64,000 nt of DNA, from positions 70,106,523 through 70,170,522 of the forward strand of contig OY997589.1 of NCBI GenBank assembly GCA_963921825.1. Reading direction: 5' to 3'. The position numbers and the translations under genes are program-made. Under the pieces are notes generated by a model. It had not been told where the DNA came from. It saw nothing but the letters and a program-made list of their open reading frames with translations, and did no database searches. Source of the DNA: Erodium maritimum. Lineage: Eukaryota > Streptophyta > Magnoliopsida > Geraniales > Geraniaceae. The first letter of the stretch is position 1; each line of letters opens with the position of its first letter. This document shows, one piece after another, positions 45,110 through 56,548 of the stretch.

Positions 45110-45150
45110 GATACGCTGGTGGTGAAGGTGGAGGTGGAGGTGGTAGCTGA
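45110..45150. repeat. GGTGGA-type microsatellite upstream of bHLH
   Basis: GGTGAAGGTGGAGGTGGAGG lies 40-75 bp upstream of the bHLH start codon (CCACCT repeats on the sense strand), probably in the 5' untranslated region. Confidence 0.7.
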
Positions 45151-45939
45151 GCTTCAAGCTTTCCTTTGAGGGCATGGACATAAAAAATAGGCAAGGAGAT
45201 ATGTTTGTTAGGGTCTCTGATCTTCTCCATATATCTTATGGACCTTACAAGATTGAGATTCCATGTAATATATGTTTATCATATTCTAAAGTCATACGGA
45301 AGGGTTACATATAATAGTGGGATTAATTAATGACCCCACAACCCCTATGTCAATTGTATATATTGTATCCTATAATTAATACAAACCCTAGCTCTACCCA
45401 TCTTCCTCTTCTCTTTTGGTCGTATACCATCTTATACATCGACATTTATTTTATTTTATTTTGCAATATATGTGAAATCATATATTTTATCATGGATAAT
45501 TGAGTGTGATCGTATTGCATTCTATGTTGAATGGAAGTATAAGAAGGTTGACCATATACTACGTGTAATTACATATTGTCAACATCTGCATACAACATTT
45601 TGGCCCTACTTCTACTTAACTTCTACAGGTCATCATTATACTCCCAACAAAATACCATAATAATACTACATGTCCCATCCACGAGGTGTAAAAATAACTC
45701 TTGGAACAACTCACCTGTGTGTTTTATTTTATACAATCATAGTTTATTTTTCTTTGCGGCTAAATAAAATGTTTGCAAGGTGTGAAAGAGGTTGAAAAGA
45801 TGTTAATGTTTGAGGGGATATACGCTGCTGGATGTTTAAAGTATAAATTCCATCATTTTGTTGTTACTATGTAAATGGAGGAAGTATCATACTGGTCAAC
45901 TCTATTTTGTATTGGCTTGGTCTCAAATAGTATATGGAG
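45151..45939. other. bHLH upstream region, no gene
   Basis: This AT-rich sequence between the bHLH gene and the retroposon target site at 45940 presumably holds the promoter. I do not assign a specific TATA box. The frames in it show no domain. Confidence 0.5.
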
Positions 45940-45951
45940 ATGAAAGAGGTT
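45940..45951. repeat. Target-site duplication ATGAAAGAGGTT (left)
   Basis: The same 12 bp recur at 51908-51919 right after a poly(A) run, defining the outer retroposon. Confidence 0.9.
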
Positions 45952-46413
45952 AAGAAAGAGAAATTGAAAGAGGAGGAATCTGTTTTCATAATTTCTCTGG
46001 AACACTCTTTCTCTCTAAAATAGAGCTCTGAATAATTGTGTATTTAGCCGGCCCTAGCTCTTCTCGGGTCTTGCCAACGACGGTATGAATTGGGCGCGTA
46101 CCGGCGCGTGTGATCGCCGATGACCGCTGGTCGTGCGGTGGGGAAGGTACGTTCTCTTTTTTCTGTTTTGTTCTGTCCTCAACTCGCCTTTGGGGTGTTG
46201 GGTGTGCGGTTTGTTTGCTGCATCGTCTGGTGGTCGTGTTTCCGATCCGCCGGAGAAGACGCGCGTTGCCCCACTGTTCGCGAGGTTGCTGCTTGGGAAG
46301 TGGTTGGTGGGTTAGCGTCGTGAGCCTATCTTCTGGTGACAGGAGTGATGTTTGCGGGGCTGTGTTGTGACCGGCGGGGTTGTCGGTTCTGGGGGTAGGA
46401 GTGGTGTTGGGGG

Positions 46414-49400
46414 GTGGAAGGTGTGACCGGCGTGAACGTACTCGGGTCTCAGGTGGGGTCAGTGAGGACATGCAACATAGTTTCGGGGTGTGCGAGTCTC
46501 TCTCCTGCATCTGTTGTCTTGTGGGGACGAAGAATGCGGCTTCTATCTTGGAATTGCAGGGGCCTAGGGCAATTAGCGGCGGTGGAGTATCTCAAAGGGG
46601 CGATTCGTCGCAGGAAACCGCAGGTGATCTTCCTCAGTGAGACGTTGGCAAAGAAAGGGGAAGTGGATATTTTGCGGCTGAAAATGGGACTCGCGGGTGG
46701 GTGTGAGGTCCCGGCAGATGGCCATAAAGGGGGAATTATCCTATTATGGGCAGTGGGAGTCTCGGTTACAAAAATTGATAGTCGAGATCGCTACATTGAC
46801 GTGGAACTTAAGGAAGCAGGTGGGGAATCCTTTCGTTTCACGGGGATCTATGGGGAGACGAATCGAGATCTGCGTTGGCAGACTTGGGAGATGATTCGAT
46901 CCTTAGGTAAACGGGTGGGGATTTCGGACCGGTGGCTTCTTATGGGGGATTTTAATGGTATCCTCAAGCAAAGAGAGAAGCGGGGGGGGGGGGGGGGGAA
47001 TCAGTATCCGATGGGCCTCATCCACGGATTCAGGGGAGCGATGCGGGAGGCACAGCTCATGGATGTCCCACTCCAAGGGTATGGGTTTACGTGGCATAGT
47101 GGCAGTGAACCGGAGACGCGTATGGCGGTTCAACTTGATAGGGCTCTCATGTCGCGGGAAATGAAGGAGTTGTGGCCGGATGCCCATCTGGTCAATCTTG
47201 GCATCTCAACATCAGATCACCTGCCTATCCTCTTGGACTCTGAACGGCGAGTGGATCCGGTGGGATCTAGGCAGTTCAGGTTCGAAAATATGTGGGCGGA
47301 AGACCTGGAGTGCGGTCATTTAATCCAGGCCTGGTGGGGCTCTCCTGGAGACCGCGCTATCGGAGTCAAGACAAAGGAAACTGGGGAGGCTCTGGAGATT
47401 TTGGGGAATGAGGTCTATAATGCTTTGGCTAGGAAAATCTCCCGGTATGAAAAAGATATTATGTGGTTGAATGGACGACTCGATCGGACGAGTATTCGCC
47501 GTAGGAGAGCATTACAGAAACTCTATTTCTCTGCACTGGAGAAAAAGGGGGAATTCTAGAGGCAGAGGGCTAAACAGCACTGGCTCACGGAGAGTGACCA
47601 GAATACGAAGTTCTTTCAGGCATCGGTGGCGCAGCGGAAAAATGTAAACAAGGTGTCAGAATTGAAAGATACAGAAGGAAATATCCTTTCCTGGGACACG
47701 GGACTTGGAGACCATATTCGGGAATTCTATATGACTTTGTCTAGGAAGACTCGGGGGGATGGGATAAACGGTCCTATGTTTCAACAACAAGTGACAGCAG
47801 CACAGAACCAGGCTCTCATGCGTGAGGTGTCCTCTGAGGAAGTCAGGGAGGCTACGTTCTCTATGGGACCGAACAAGTCTCCGGGACCGGATGGTCTGAA
47901 TCCGTATTTCTACCAGAAGTACTGGAGTACGGTAGGTGCGGATGTCACTCACTGGGCAAGGAGAGTCTTTGCGGGGGAGGAGATCCCGACAGAATTGAAC
48001 AGAACAACATTGGTACTGATTCCGAAAGTGGAATGCCCGATGTCTCTGAAGGATCTACGTCCCATCGCGCTGTGTAATGTGATTTTCAAGATTGTCTTGA
48101 AGGTGGCGGCAAATCGTCTGAAAGGCATCCTGCATGAGTTGATCTCGGAAACAAAAGGTGCGTTCGTTCCTGGACGTTCTATCCAGGATAATATTATTGT
48201 CTTATGAAACTCTCCATTACCTGAAAAATAAGAAGCAAGTGAAGGAGGGGTGGGTGGCTCTGAAGTTAGATATGAGTAAAGCCTATGACCGTGTCGAATG
48301 GGGATTCATGTGGGACATGATGCGGGGTTTTGGTTTGGGGGCAGATTGGATTAATCTTGTACAGCGGTGCACGTACTTTGTCCAGCCGGAGAGGGGGAAC
48401 AGACAAGGTGATCCGTTATCCCCGTATTTGTTCTTGTTCTGTATGGAGGGGTTCTCGAGGCTGCTTCAAGGGGCGGAGACAACGGGGGAGCTTCATGGGG
48501 TTCGACTAACCCCTCGCGCGCCGCCACTGACTCATCTGTTTTTTGCGGATGACTGTTACGTATATTGCAAGGCGACACCGCTGGAGATGGGATGGGTCAA
48601 GGGCTACTTAAGTATGTTTGAGGAGGCGTCAGGGCAAGTGGTGAACCAACAAAAATCGTCGCTCTTCTTTAGTGCCAACACGTCTCCATCGTGTCGGGCG
48701 GACGGGGTTCGGATTCTGGGGATTCCGGAACTGATCCATCCGTCCCCCTATCTGGGAATCCCAAATATGATGGGACAGAGTAGGAAGCAGGGTCTGCAGT
48801 ATATTCTGACAAGAGTCCTCAGGCGGATTCAGAGATGGGATGAGAAGCTACTGAATGGAGCTGGTAAGGAGGTATTAGTCATGTCGGTTCTACAAGCGTT
48901 CCCTACGTATACCATGAGTGTGATGCGGTTGCCAAAAGGTCTTTTGGAGAAGATGAATGTGGCGCTGACCCGATTTTGGTGGAAATCTTCCGGGGGTGAT
49001 GGGAAGGGAGTCATTTGGCAGTCGTGGACGACCATGTCCCGTCCGAAGGAGGAGGGGGGACTGGGCTTCAAGAATATGTATGACTTCAATTCGGCTTTAC
49101 TGGGAAAGCAACTGTGGAGACTCCTACAGGACGAGTCCACTCTAGTGGCAAGGGTACTGAAAGCTCGGTACTACCCGGACTCCTCGGTCCTGGACGCGGT
49201 CCGGAAGCCCAACCAAAGTTTTGTCTGGCAAAGCTTATTATCGGCTCAAGAGCTAGTTAGGGACGAGGCTAGAAGGTCGATTAGACCGGGGACAACCACG
49301 ATGATCGGTAATCAGCCGTGGCTGGTGGGAATTGAGCCGAGAGTCCAATCACTGAGGGCCGATCTGGCTACAACACCGGTTTCAGATATTATGTTACCCC

Positions 49401-50249
49401 ACGAACGGAGGTGGGACGTAGACAAAATACGACAGATGTTCGATGAGGGTGATCAAAGGGCTATTCTGGCAGTCCCTGTGAGTATATCAGCAATACCGGA
49501 CTCTTGGTATTGGGTGGGGAGCTATTTAGGGCAGTATACGGTAAAGGCGGCATATGGGATGTGCCAACAGGACCAAGCTGTATTCCAACCTCATACGGAC
49601 GGCTGGACACGTATCTGGAGTATGGAAGTTCTACCTAAAGTGCGAACGTTCCTTTGGAGAACGTGCTCAGGATGTCTTCAGGTCGCAGTCAATCTCAGAC
49701 ACATACATGTGGCGGTGGAAGCGGTGTGTCCGGTCTGCTCGGGGGCGGATGAATCGGAGCGACGGAGGTGTGGACCTGTCCGACTCAGGGGACGTGGGCA
49801 GTAAATACAGATGGCGCGCTCTTCGCGGCGGTAAACTTGATGGGGACAGGGTGGATAGGTAGGGATGACCGGGGGGTATTAGGGCGGCCCGGTCGACATC
49901 ATTCCATGGCCCCCAGAACCCGGGTCTGGTGGAGGCATATGATATCAGAGATGCGTTGACTTGGCTTCAGCAACATCCACACCAGAGGGCGACACTGAGG
50001 AGCGACTGTAAGATCATAATGGATATGATCAAGAAAGGAGGAAGACTTCTCTCTCCTTTAGGGACAATCATCACAGATTGTATTTCCCTTTTATCTAATC
50101 TCGAGTACGTGCAACTCGTTTTTGTAAAGCGGACAGCGAACAAAGCAGCTCACTGGCTTGCCAGGGCGGCTTGTTCCTCCCCGGTCTGGAATTGGTCTGG
50201 GGGTCACATCTCGGAACCTCTTCAAAATATCCTTCTTGCCGATATTTAA
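46414..50249 (+). pseudogene. LINE ORF2: endonuclease, reverse transcriptase, RNase H
   Basis: From the likely Met at 46534 (MRLLSWNCRGLG) the order is clear. An AP-like endonuclease comes first (FLSETLAKK, LLMGDFNGIL, QLDRALMS, STSDHLPILL). Reverse transcriptase follows (NKSPGPDGLNPYFYQ, LIPKV, RPIALCNVIFKI, LKLDMSKAYDRVEW, QGDPLSPYLF, LFFADDCYV), then a zf-RVT zinc-binding block (WSMEVLPKVRTFLWR). An RNase H tail ends it (VNTDGALF, LRSDCKIIMD, KRTANKAAHWLA). Core catalytic residues are kept. It is disabled by an in-frame stop at 47557-47559, a frameshift near 48200, an apparent deletion near 49760 between zinc block and RNase H, and a frameshift near 49920. The few defects suggest recent activity. 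A run of 17 G at 46982-46998 lies in the endonuclease region. Confidence 0.93.
46982..46998 (+). repeat. Poly-G run (17 G)
   Basis: A homopolymer in the LINE endonuclease region encodes a glycine run. It could fold as a G-quadruplex and is prone to slippage. A similar run (16 G) is at 37475-37490 in the other LINE. Confidence 0.9.
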
Positions 50250-50629
50250 ATAAAACATTACATTATCTCTAAAAAAATAGAGCTCTGACCTCTCTCTTCT
50301 TCTAACCTTAAGTCGTGCTTCATCCTTGGTCGTCGGCGTCCAATTTGGTCTCCTATGGAGCCAAAGACGACGCTGGTGACCCTTTTTCTTTCCTCCCTTT
50401 CGTTTTTCCCTTTTCCCCCTTTTTCCTCTGTGATTTTGGCCTCCCCTTGCCTTTCCTCACTAGATCTGGCGACGCGCCTCTTTGCTCCAGATCTACTCGT
50501 GGTGGTGGCTCTTGGAGCCTCGTGCCAGCTCGCGGTGGCTCGTGGCGCCTTATCCGTCCTCCTCTCGCTGTCCTTACAGCTGCTCCCTTCGTCTAAGCCA
50601 AATCTGTGCTTTTACTCTCCTTTTCACCT

Positions 50630-51340
50630 CTTCCTTCTGTGTTCTCCTCTTCCGGTCCCCATTGCTAGCGGTGGTGTAGAGTGGGATTCCGGGGCTCGGA
50701 TTCGGTGTTGGCCGGATGAGTCTGTTCAGGTCTATATGACCTTGGTTTGGTCTACAAGACCTTGGTTCGGAGAAACAGTTAGGTCGGGGTGTTTTGGAGT
50801 GCCGATTGCCTGTAGATCTGATACCTCGGCCGTGTTCGGTGTTGGCCGGCGGCAACCGGGTCCCTAGTTCCGGTGAGTCCTGGACGTTGTGGTGGGTCTT
50901 GGTGGACTCACCACAGAGCCTCGTTAGGTTATTTGGAGCTTAATGGTTTTCTAAGGACTGGAGGAGCAGTGGGTATGGCTTCCCCCTTCAGCGACGTTTT
51001 GTTCCGGGTTCGAGTGGGAGGACTTTCTTCGTGTGGAGATTGTCGCGTTTCTGGGACTCCTCGGTGCTTTGCTCGGTCATGTTGTCGGTGGCTTCGAAGC
51101 CCTCCTCTAGGTCAGATCTGAGATATTTCCCTTCTTTTCTCCCTCCTCCCACTTGTTATCTTCTTTCCGGTCCCTATTCACGTGTGTTGTGATGGGATTC
51201 GGGGCTCGTCGCCGGTGCTGGCCGGACGAGTCTGACTAGGTCTTGTTGACCTTGTTCGGAGTAACTTTTGGAAAAGGGAGTGGGTTGTGTGAGTTTTTTC
51301 TCTGATTTGAGTGCACGGCCGCTCTCGGTGTTGGCCGACG
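50630..51340. repeat. Imperfect ~0.5-kb duplication in outer retroposon
   Basis: GGTGTTGGCCGGATGAGTCT near 50705 recurs as GGTGCTGGCCGGACGAGTCT near 51212. TTCGGTGTTGGCCGGCGGC near 50837 recurs as CTCGGTGTTGGCCGACGGC near 51326. The order is the same with offsets of about 490-507 bp. Confidence 0.75.
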
Positions 51341-51907
51341 GCATGTAGACTTTTGTGTGTCTGGTGGTACTGGTAAGGATCGGCTTTGTTACTTTGTCTC
51401 TGATCGTGTCTTGGTGGTTCTCGGAGGGGTGGCCGTGTTTTGACTGCTGGTTCTCTGTCGGTGGTGGCGCGGCGACCGTGGTACACTGCTCGAGGCTCAC
51501 GCGTTTTCCCTGCCCGAGGAGCACGTGGGTTCGCTACCCAAGGAGCACGCGTCTTCTACTAACTGTGGGCTGTTTTGTTGGGTTTGAGCCTTGGGCCTGT
51601 TTGTTTAGATAGAACTGGGCTTATTTCTGGTTTATTTGTACCTTGTTCTTCTCTGTTTAGTTTTTCTGTTTGTCTTTGATGGCTTTGGTTGTGTTTACAC
51701 CCTTGTTGGGTACCGGTTGTGCTTAAGATTAGTTAATTATGGGTATTAGACCCGTTGTTTGTAATGGTTTGAGTTGTTTGTAATGGTTTGAGATGTCTAG
51801 AAGACAGGCTCTTGTTTGTAATCTGTTATGGAGGGTTCGCCCTTGACCTCGTTTTCAAACTTTTTGAAAACTTGGTTTTTATAAAAAAAAATTGTTGATC
51901 AAAAAAA

Positions 51908-51919
51908 ATGAAAGAGGTT
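51908..51919. repeat. Target-site duplication ATGAAAGAGGTT (right)
   Basis: It follows the poly(A) of the outer retroposon and matches 45940-45951. Confidence 0.9.
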
Positions 51920-52085
51920 GTCGATCCTCCACCCAATGACATAACGAGTATAATAGTAACAAAATGTTGTGCAAACATGTGCATGCACACTCATTCGATA
52001 GGTATACGTACATATCTATATATCATGCCGACATATACTGTTTTTTTTACATATAAGATAAAAAAATTTAATAATAGGAAAAATC

Positions 52086-55000
52086 AAATAGAAACCACTT
52101 CTTAACCTAATAATCATGAGAACCTATTATATTACCTTTTTTTACCAATTCACTAATTTAATTTTTCCCTCTTCGTTTGAACTTCGATTGGCTTCAAACA
52201 TGTGCCAAATATTTTTGTTTTTTCAAGGGATTTCTATCAAGATCAGTCATAAATATATTTTCAAGCACGAAAAAAAATTATTTTGAGGCTGATTTAAAAA
52301 AAATTTATATATGTGTAACTTTTATCAACACTTTACATTGTTTTTATCAACACTTTATGTCACGCCCCAAATCCGGTTTTGACCGAGTTCGAGACGCGAC
52401 TAACGATTTACAGTAAAACAAGAGGAATGAAGATAAATAAGTTCCAAAAAGATATAAACTTCCAAAAGTAAAGAGTCACAGCTCAACCAGTAAAATACAA
52501 AAAAAAGGGTGCACGTCTCTAAAACTAGCTAAACTCTCAACAGCTCCCAAGGTCCGAGAGTCCGGCTAGTACTGCTCTCGCTCAACACCTGAAACACCAC
52601 AAAGACAGGAGGGGTGAGCTTGCGCTCAGTAGGAAAAGTAAAAGAACTCCAAACACACCGTTTAACCCCACTGTAATTTTGGAATTAGGGTAAACTAGGG
52701 AGAAGACACGACAAGCTGCCTTAGGGCAAAACCTTTACTAGCCAAACTACACAGTATAAATCCACTTGTAACACATACAGACAAAACCAGAGAAAAAGGC
52801 ACACATCAGAACACACATAGAGTCCATATGCACACAGCAAAATAACAGGGAAGGGTCCGAACGAAACGCACACAAATGTCGTAAACTGCGGGAGCCAACT
52901 CCACCGATTTGCACACAGCCGCTTATATCGCACCGGAACACACAGCGTCAATCACGATATCTTCCTCCTCACATAGATGAAGGGTGACATCCTTGATCGA
53001 AAATCCTTCTGTCCGATGTCTTGCTCCTCACACAGATGAAGGGCGTTACTCTCATATGTACCGAACTGGTCATATCTTCCTCCTCACACAGATGAAGGGC
53101 ACTACTCAACGTAAGTATAGGTCCGGCACACACCTCGATCAATCCCGTCCCGGATTATGAGTCATCTGATCACGCCATCCTTAGCCTCGATATAGGTATC
53201 CATCCGGCTGCGCCGTCTCTTAAACACAAAACAGGGTTTCGCATACAGCACAATCATTGATGGTCTCGGTATACCATCCGAACCATCTTAACATACACCC
53301 GGTCATATCACAAAAAAGGGTTCACATAATCACACATTGCATACTTGCCCACACAGCCATATCATGCAACAGCGATGATAATTCTATTTAGACTCTCACA
53401 CAGCGATTATTATATTATTTAGACCCTCACACAGCGAGTATAATGTTATTTAGACTCTCACACAGCGAGTAGGACACACATCATGCAAATCCTAGGACCC
53501 AGACATGGCCCACCTATCAGCACTGCAATTTCCCAAAATCACAAGCAGTTCCAGCGGATAGCAACCATGTTCGTTCCACATATTACTATGACTCGTCCGA
53601 TTTATCGAATAAATGTAACGATCTTCCCTATATGCCACTAAGACCGTTCCGGTTATTAATAACCCTAAACATGCATACTAGTTATCAGTCCATAACTAAG
53701 GCGGGGGTTCGATACTTTCCCTACCTCAAGATGGTACCACGACGGCGTCTTCTAGCTGCGGACGACCGAGCCAACACCGTCTTCCAAGGCAAAGTCCCGA
53801 AATCCACGTCTGGTTTAAATAATTAAAAGTCCCAATCAGTTATCGATTCCAAGGTTCTTGGAAAGTCCAAACGTCTTTAAAAATAACTAGATTTTAAGTC
53901 AGTTTAGTTATTAAACTAATTAATAATTTCTGCCGACCTGGATCCGGCCCACCCCGGGTCTAGACCCGGTCCAAACCCGGATCCAAACCCAGGCCCGGAC
54001 CGACCCGTGCCCGACCCAGACCCGAGTCTGAACCTGAGACCCAGAGTTGGACCGGGCCGAGACCCGAACCAGATCCGGGCTCGAGGCCCAAATCCAGTCC
54101 AGGCTCGCGGCCCAACTCACTCCAGGCCCGAGCCCAAGACTCGCTCTGGCCCAATCGAAGCGGGGAACGGAAATGGTCGGAGCTAGGGTTCCAGCGGCTC
54201 CGGCGGCGGCGGCGACGGCGATTCTGGCGGCGGTTTGGGCGTCGGGAGTCCGGGAAACCAACGGGACGAGTGGCTGCGCGAGGTTCAAGCCCTTTTTGGC
54301 CAGATCTGACGGCCAAGAGCTCATCGGCGCGCAAGTTCCAGATCTGGAACTCGAGCGATCCGGCGACGCTCTCCAGCATCGTCCGACCTCCAAACAGGCT
54401 CGAACTCGCGGTTACAGGCGAAGAAAGGAACGGGGAGAGAGATTCCGGCGATGGTTTAGTTCACCGTCGTCGAATCTCCTCGGATTTGGCACGGCAGTGC
54501 TGGGTTTCGACGTCGGTGTCACGAACCGAAGATGAAGGGGGAGAGAAACGGGTCTCTGGTGCTCGGGGTTGAATTAGAAGATGAAGAAGAGGTGGAGGAA
54601 GGAGAAGAAGTCCGGCGATGATGTCGGGAAAAAGGTGAGACGGCGAGTTCGCCGTGTCTGGTACGCGGAGACGAGAGACGAGACAGAGAGAGAAGAGGGG
54701 AAGACGATGAACAGTACATCAGAGTTAGAGTTTGACCCCTTAAATAGGTTGTGCCGCGCGTTCGCGTGGGTTGGGCTCGCGCAAGTGGGCCGCGCGTGTG
54801 AAGCGAATGGGCCCCAGCTGGCCCAAACCCGAGCTCGGCCCAAAACTGCCAGTTCCCTTTTTTTTGAATTTTTTTTTCCAATTAAATTGTTGCAAACATA
54901 TACCCCACGTTTCAGTTCGCAAAAAATAAAACCCTTTTAAAACGAAGTGGGATTACACTTTACACTGATTTTATCAACATTGGACACTATGTTTATCATC

Positions 55001-55855
55001 TCATTTTTCAAAACTAAACATGATTTAATTTGTCCCGCTTTGTTTGAACTCCTATTGTCTTCAAACTTGCGCCAATATCTTTTTTTTCAAGTGCTTTCTA
55101 TCAATATCAGTGGTGAATATGTTTTAAAGTAAGAAAAAAATAAATTATTTCGGGGCTGATTTAAAAAGAAATTATGTCTGTATAACTTTTATAAACACTT
55201 AACTCTGTTTTTATTTCAAAACCGAACATGAATTTTATCGCCTCATCACATGTTTATTTATGAACACTAAGCACTAGTTTTATCAATACTAAACACTATG
55301 TTTATCACTAAACTACATGTGTTTTATCACCCCCATAACATGTTTTTTTATCAACACTAAACTCAAGGTTATAACATTTATTATCAAAATTGAACATGTT
55401 TTTTATCACCTCAGTACATGTTTTTATCAACATTTAGCACTAGTTTGATACCCCGATATACAACATTTATTAGTGAAGATTTATCAACACTCAACATTAT
55501 TTTTATCACCCCGATATAAATTTTTATTTTCATGCTTCAAAATATATTCATGACTGATCTTGATTTGAATCCATTGAAAAAATAAAAATATTGGTGCAAG
55601 TTTGAAGCTAATCGGAGTTCAAATGAAGCGGGAAAAATTAAATTAGTGAATTGGTAAAAAAAAGATATGGACATTTGTCCACATGGCACCAAGCTATTAC
55701 AATGATGCCCTTGCTTGTGTGAGAAAGGATGAGAGTGACGTGGATGTTGGGTGAAATTGGGGTAATGATGTAGCATCTTAGTGAATGTTGGATCATATGT
55801 GTGTGTGGGTAGGATGGGTTCTAATGGTTACTAGGATAATAGGAGTTTCTAGCCG
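52086..55855. mobile_element. Inverted-repeat (foldback) DNA element
   Basis: The left end at 52091-52290 and the right end at about 55500-55850 are inverted copies. Both contain TTTTTTACCAATTCACTAAT, ATTTTTCCC, GATCAGTCAT and AATATATT in mirrored order, and TAGAAACCACTTCTTAACCT faces TAGAAACTCCTATTATCCTA. The inner part (55200-55530) is crowded with TTTTATCA and ACATGT words. A further copy of the arm sequence is at 55013-55200. It has no coding capacity. The superfamily is unknown; the exact ends are approximate. A gypsy solo LTR interrupts it. Confidence 0.65.
52358..54957 (-). mobile_element. Gypsy solo LTR with CTTTA duplication
   Basis: On the plus strand it runs TGTCACGCCCCAAATCCGG to GTGGGATTACA, flanked by CTTTA at 52353-52357 and 54958-54962. 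The sense strand is therefore minus. Length is 2600 bp. TGAGCTTGCGCTCA lies at 52615-52628. The GC-rich part 53935-54720 has many GACCCG/GGGCC words and several overlapping frames on both strands (up to 162 aa) that lack protein motifs. Related in sequence to the LTR at 56549-59414. Confidence 0.9.
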
Positions 55856-55914
55856 ATTTCTCCTCTTATTAATAGTATCAAAATATATGACTATGCTTAC
55901 AGTGCACAAAGATA

Positions 55915-56090
55915 CCAGCACTTGTATTTAAAGTACCATCACTTTTTTATATATAAGGTACCATCTTTTATACGTAAATATCGGCACTTTGTATATAAGT
56001 ACTAACACTTTGTTATATGAAGTACCAATACTTTTCTATGTGAGGTCCTAGGATTTTGTTATGTAAGGTACCCGCACATTCTATGCATGA
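55915..56090. repeat. Degenerate ~23-bp tandem repeats
   Basis: The unit AGTACCANCACTTTNTTATAT recurs about eight times with 18-25 bp spacing and many differences. No gene is visible around it. Confidence 0.7.
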
Positions 56091-56548
56091 CCGCGCTATA
56101 ATAGCGGTCAACACACGTTAGTGCGAAAAGGACATGTGTATGTGTGTTGCATGCTTTGATGATGTTAGCTGGGTCGCATCCTGTAGCTCTTATGAGTTTT
56201 TAGTTTGCACGATAAAGTGTGTTTCGTATTATTAATTTTTGAGGAATAACGAGGAATATTATAATTGTAAGAAAGTTTACATCAGGCAAACCAAACAGTA
56301 AGGAAATTGAAAGTACGAAAGTAACATGAAACTAAGTGAAGAGTAAACATGCTCTTGTAGAATCCATTGTTGTTCAGAGGGTAATACTGCGACAGCGTCA
56401 AAAGATCACCGATGCAGCGGCTCCAAACGCGTTTTCAACGGCCGAGCAGGTCCGTTGTAGCTTCTGATATAGGTGGACTGAGTATCCCCCAGGTTGCCAG
56501 CGTGCGCCGTCCTCTCTTGATTGATAGAGGTAGAGCTCCAAAGCGCGA
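56091..56548. other. Spacer, nothing recognised
   Basis: Mixed-composition sequence between the 23-bp repeats and the gypsy LTR start. I see no motif. Confidence 0.4.

Larger units (their letters stand above)
46032..50277 (+). mobile_element. L1-type LINE, nearly full ORF2
   Basis: TAGAGCTCTGA at 46021-46031 and 50278-50288 flanks a 4.2-kb copy ending in AAAAAAA. It starts only about 0.4 kb before ORF2, with no ORF1 (gag-like, zinc knuckle), consistent with 5' truncation during target-primed reverse transcription. It lies in the same orientation as the retroposon it entered, and is therefore younger. Confidence 0.93.
45952..51907 (+). mobile_element. Outer poly(A) retroposon containing an inserted LINE
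   Basis: The element begins AAGAAAGAGAAATTGAAAG, is interrupted by a LINE at 46032-50277, and resumes to end in TTGATCAAAAAAA before the 12-bp duplication. Its own length is about 1.7 kb. It has no endonuclease or reverse transcriptase, so it depended on LINE enzymes. The 50289-51905 part has C/T-rich and G-rich blocks and a roughly 0.5-kb imperfect tandem duplication. It may be a non-autonomous LINE derivative or a processed copy of a host transcript. Confidence 0.85.

Noticed and set aside
45986..46510. 174-codon minus-strand ORF
   Set aside because: It is antisense to the LINE 5' region, spans the target duplication border and lacks any domain.
53920..54572. Several 100-160 codon ORFs on both strands
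   Set aside because: They arise from stop-poor GACCCG-rich LTR sequence and have low-complexity products without motifs.
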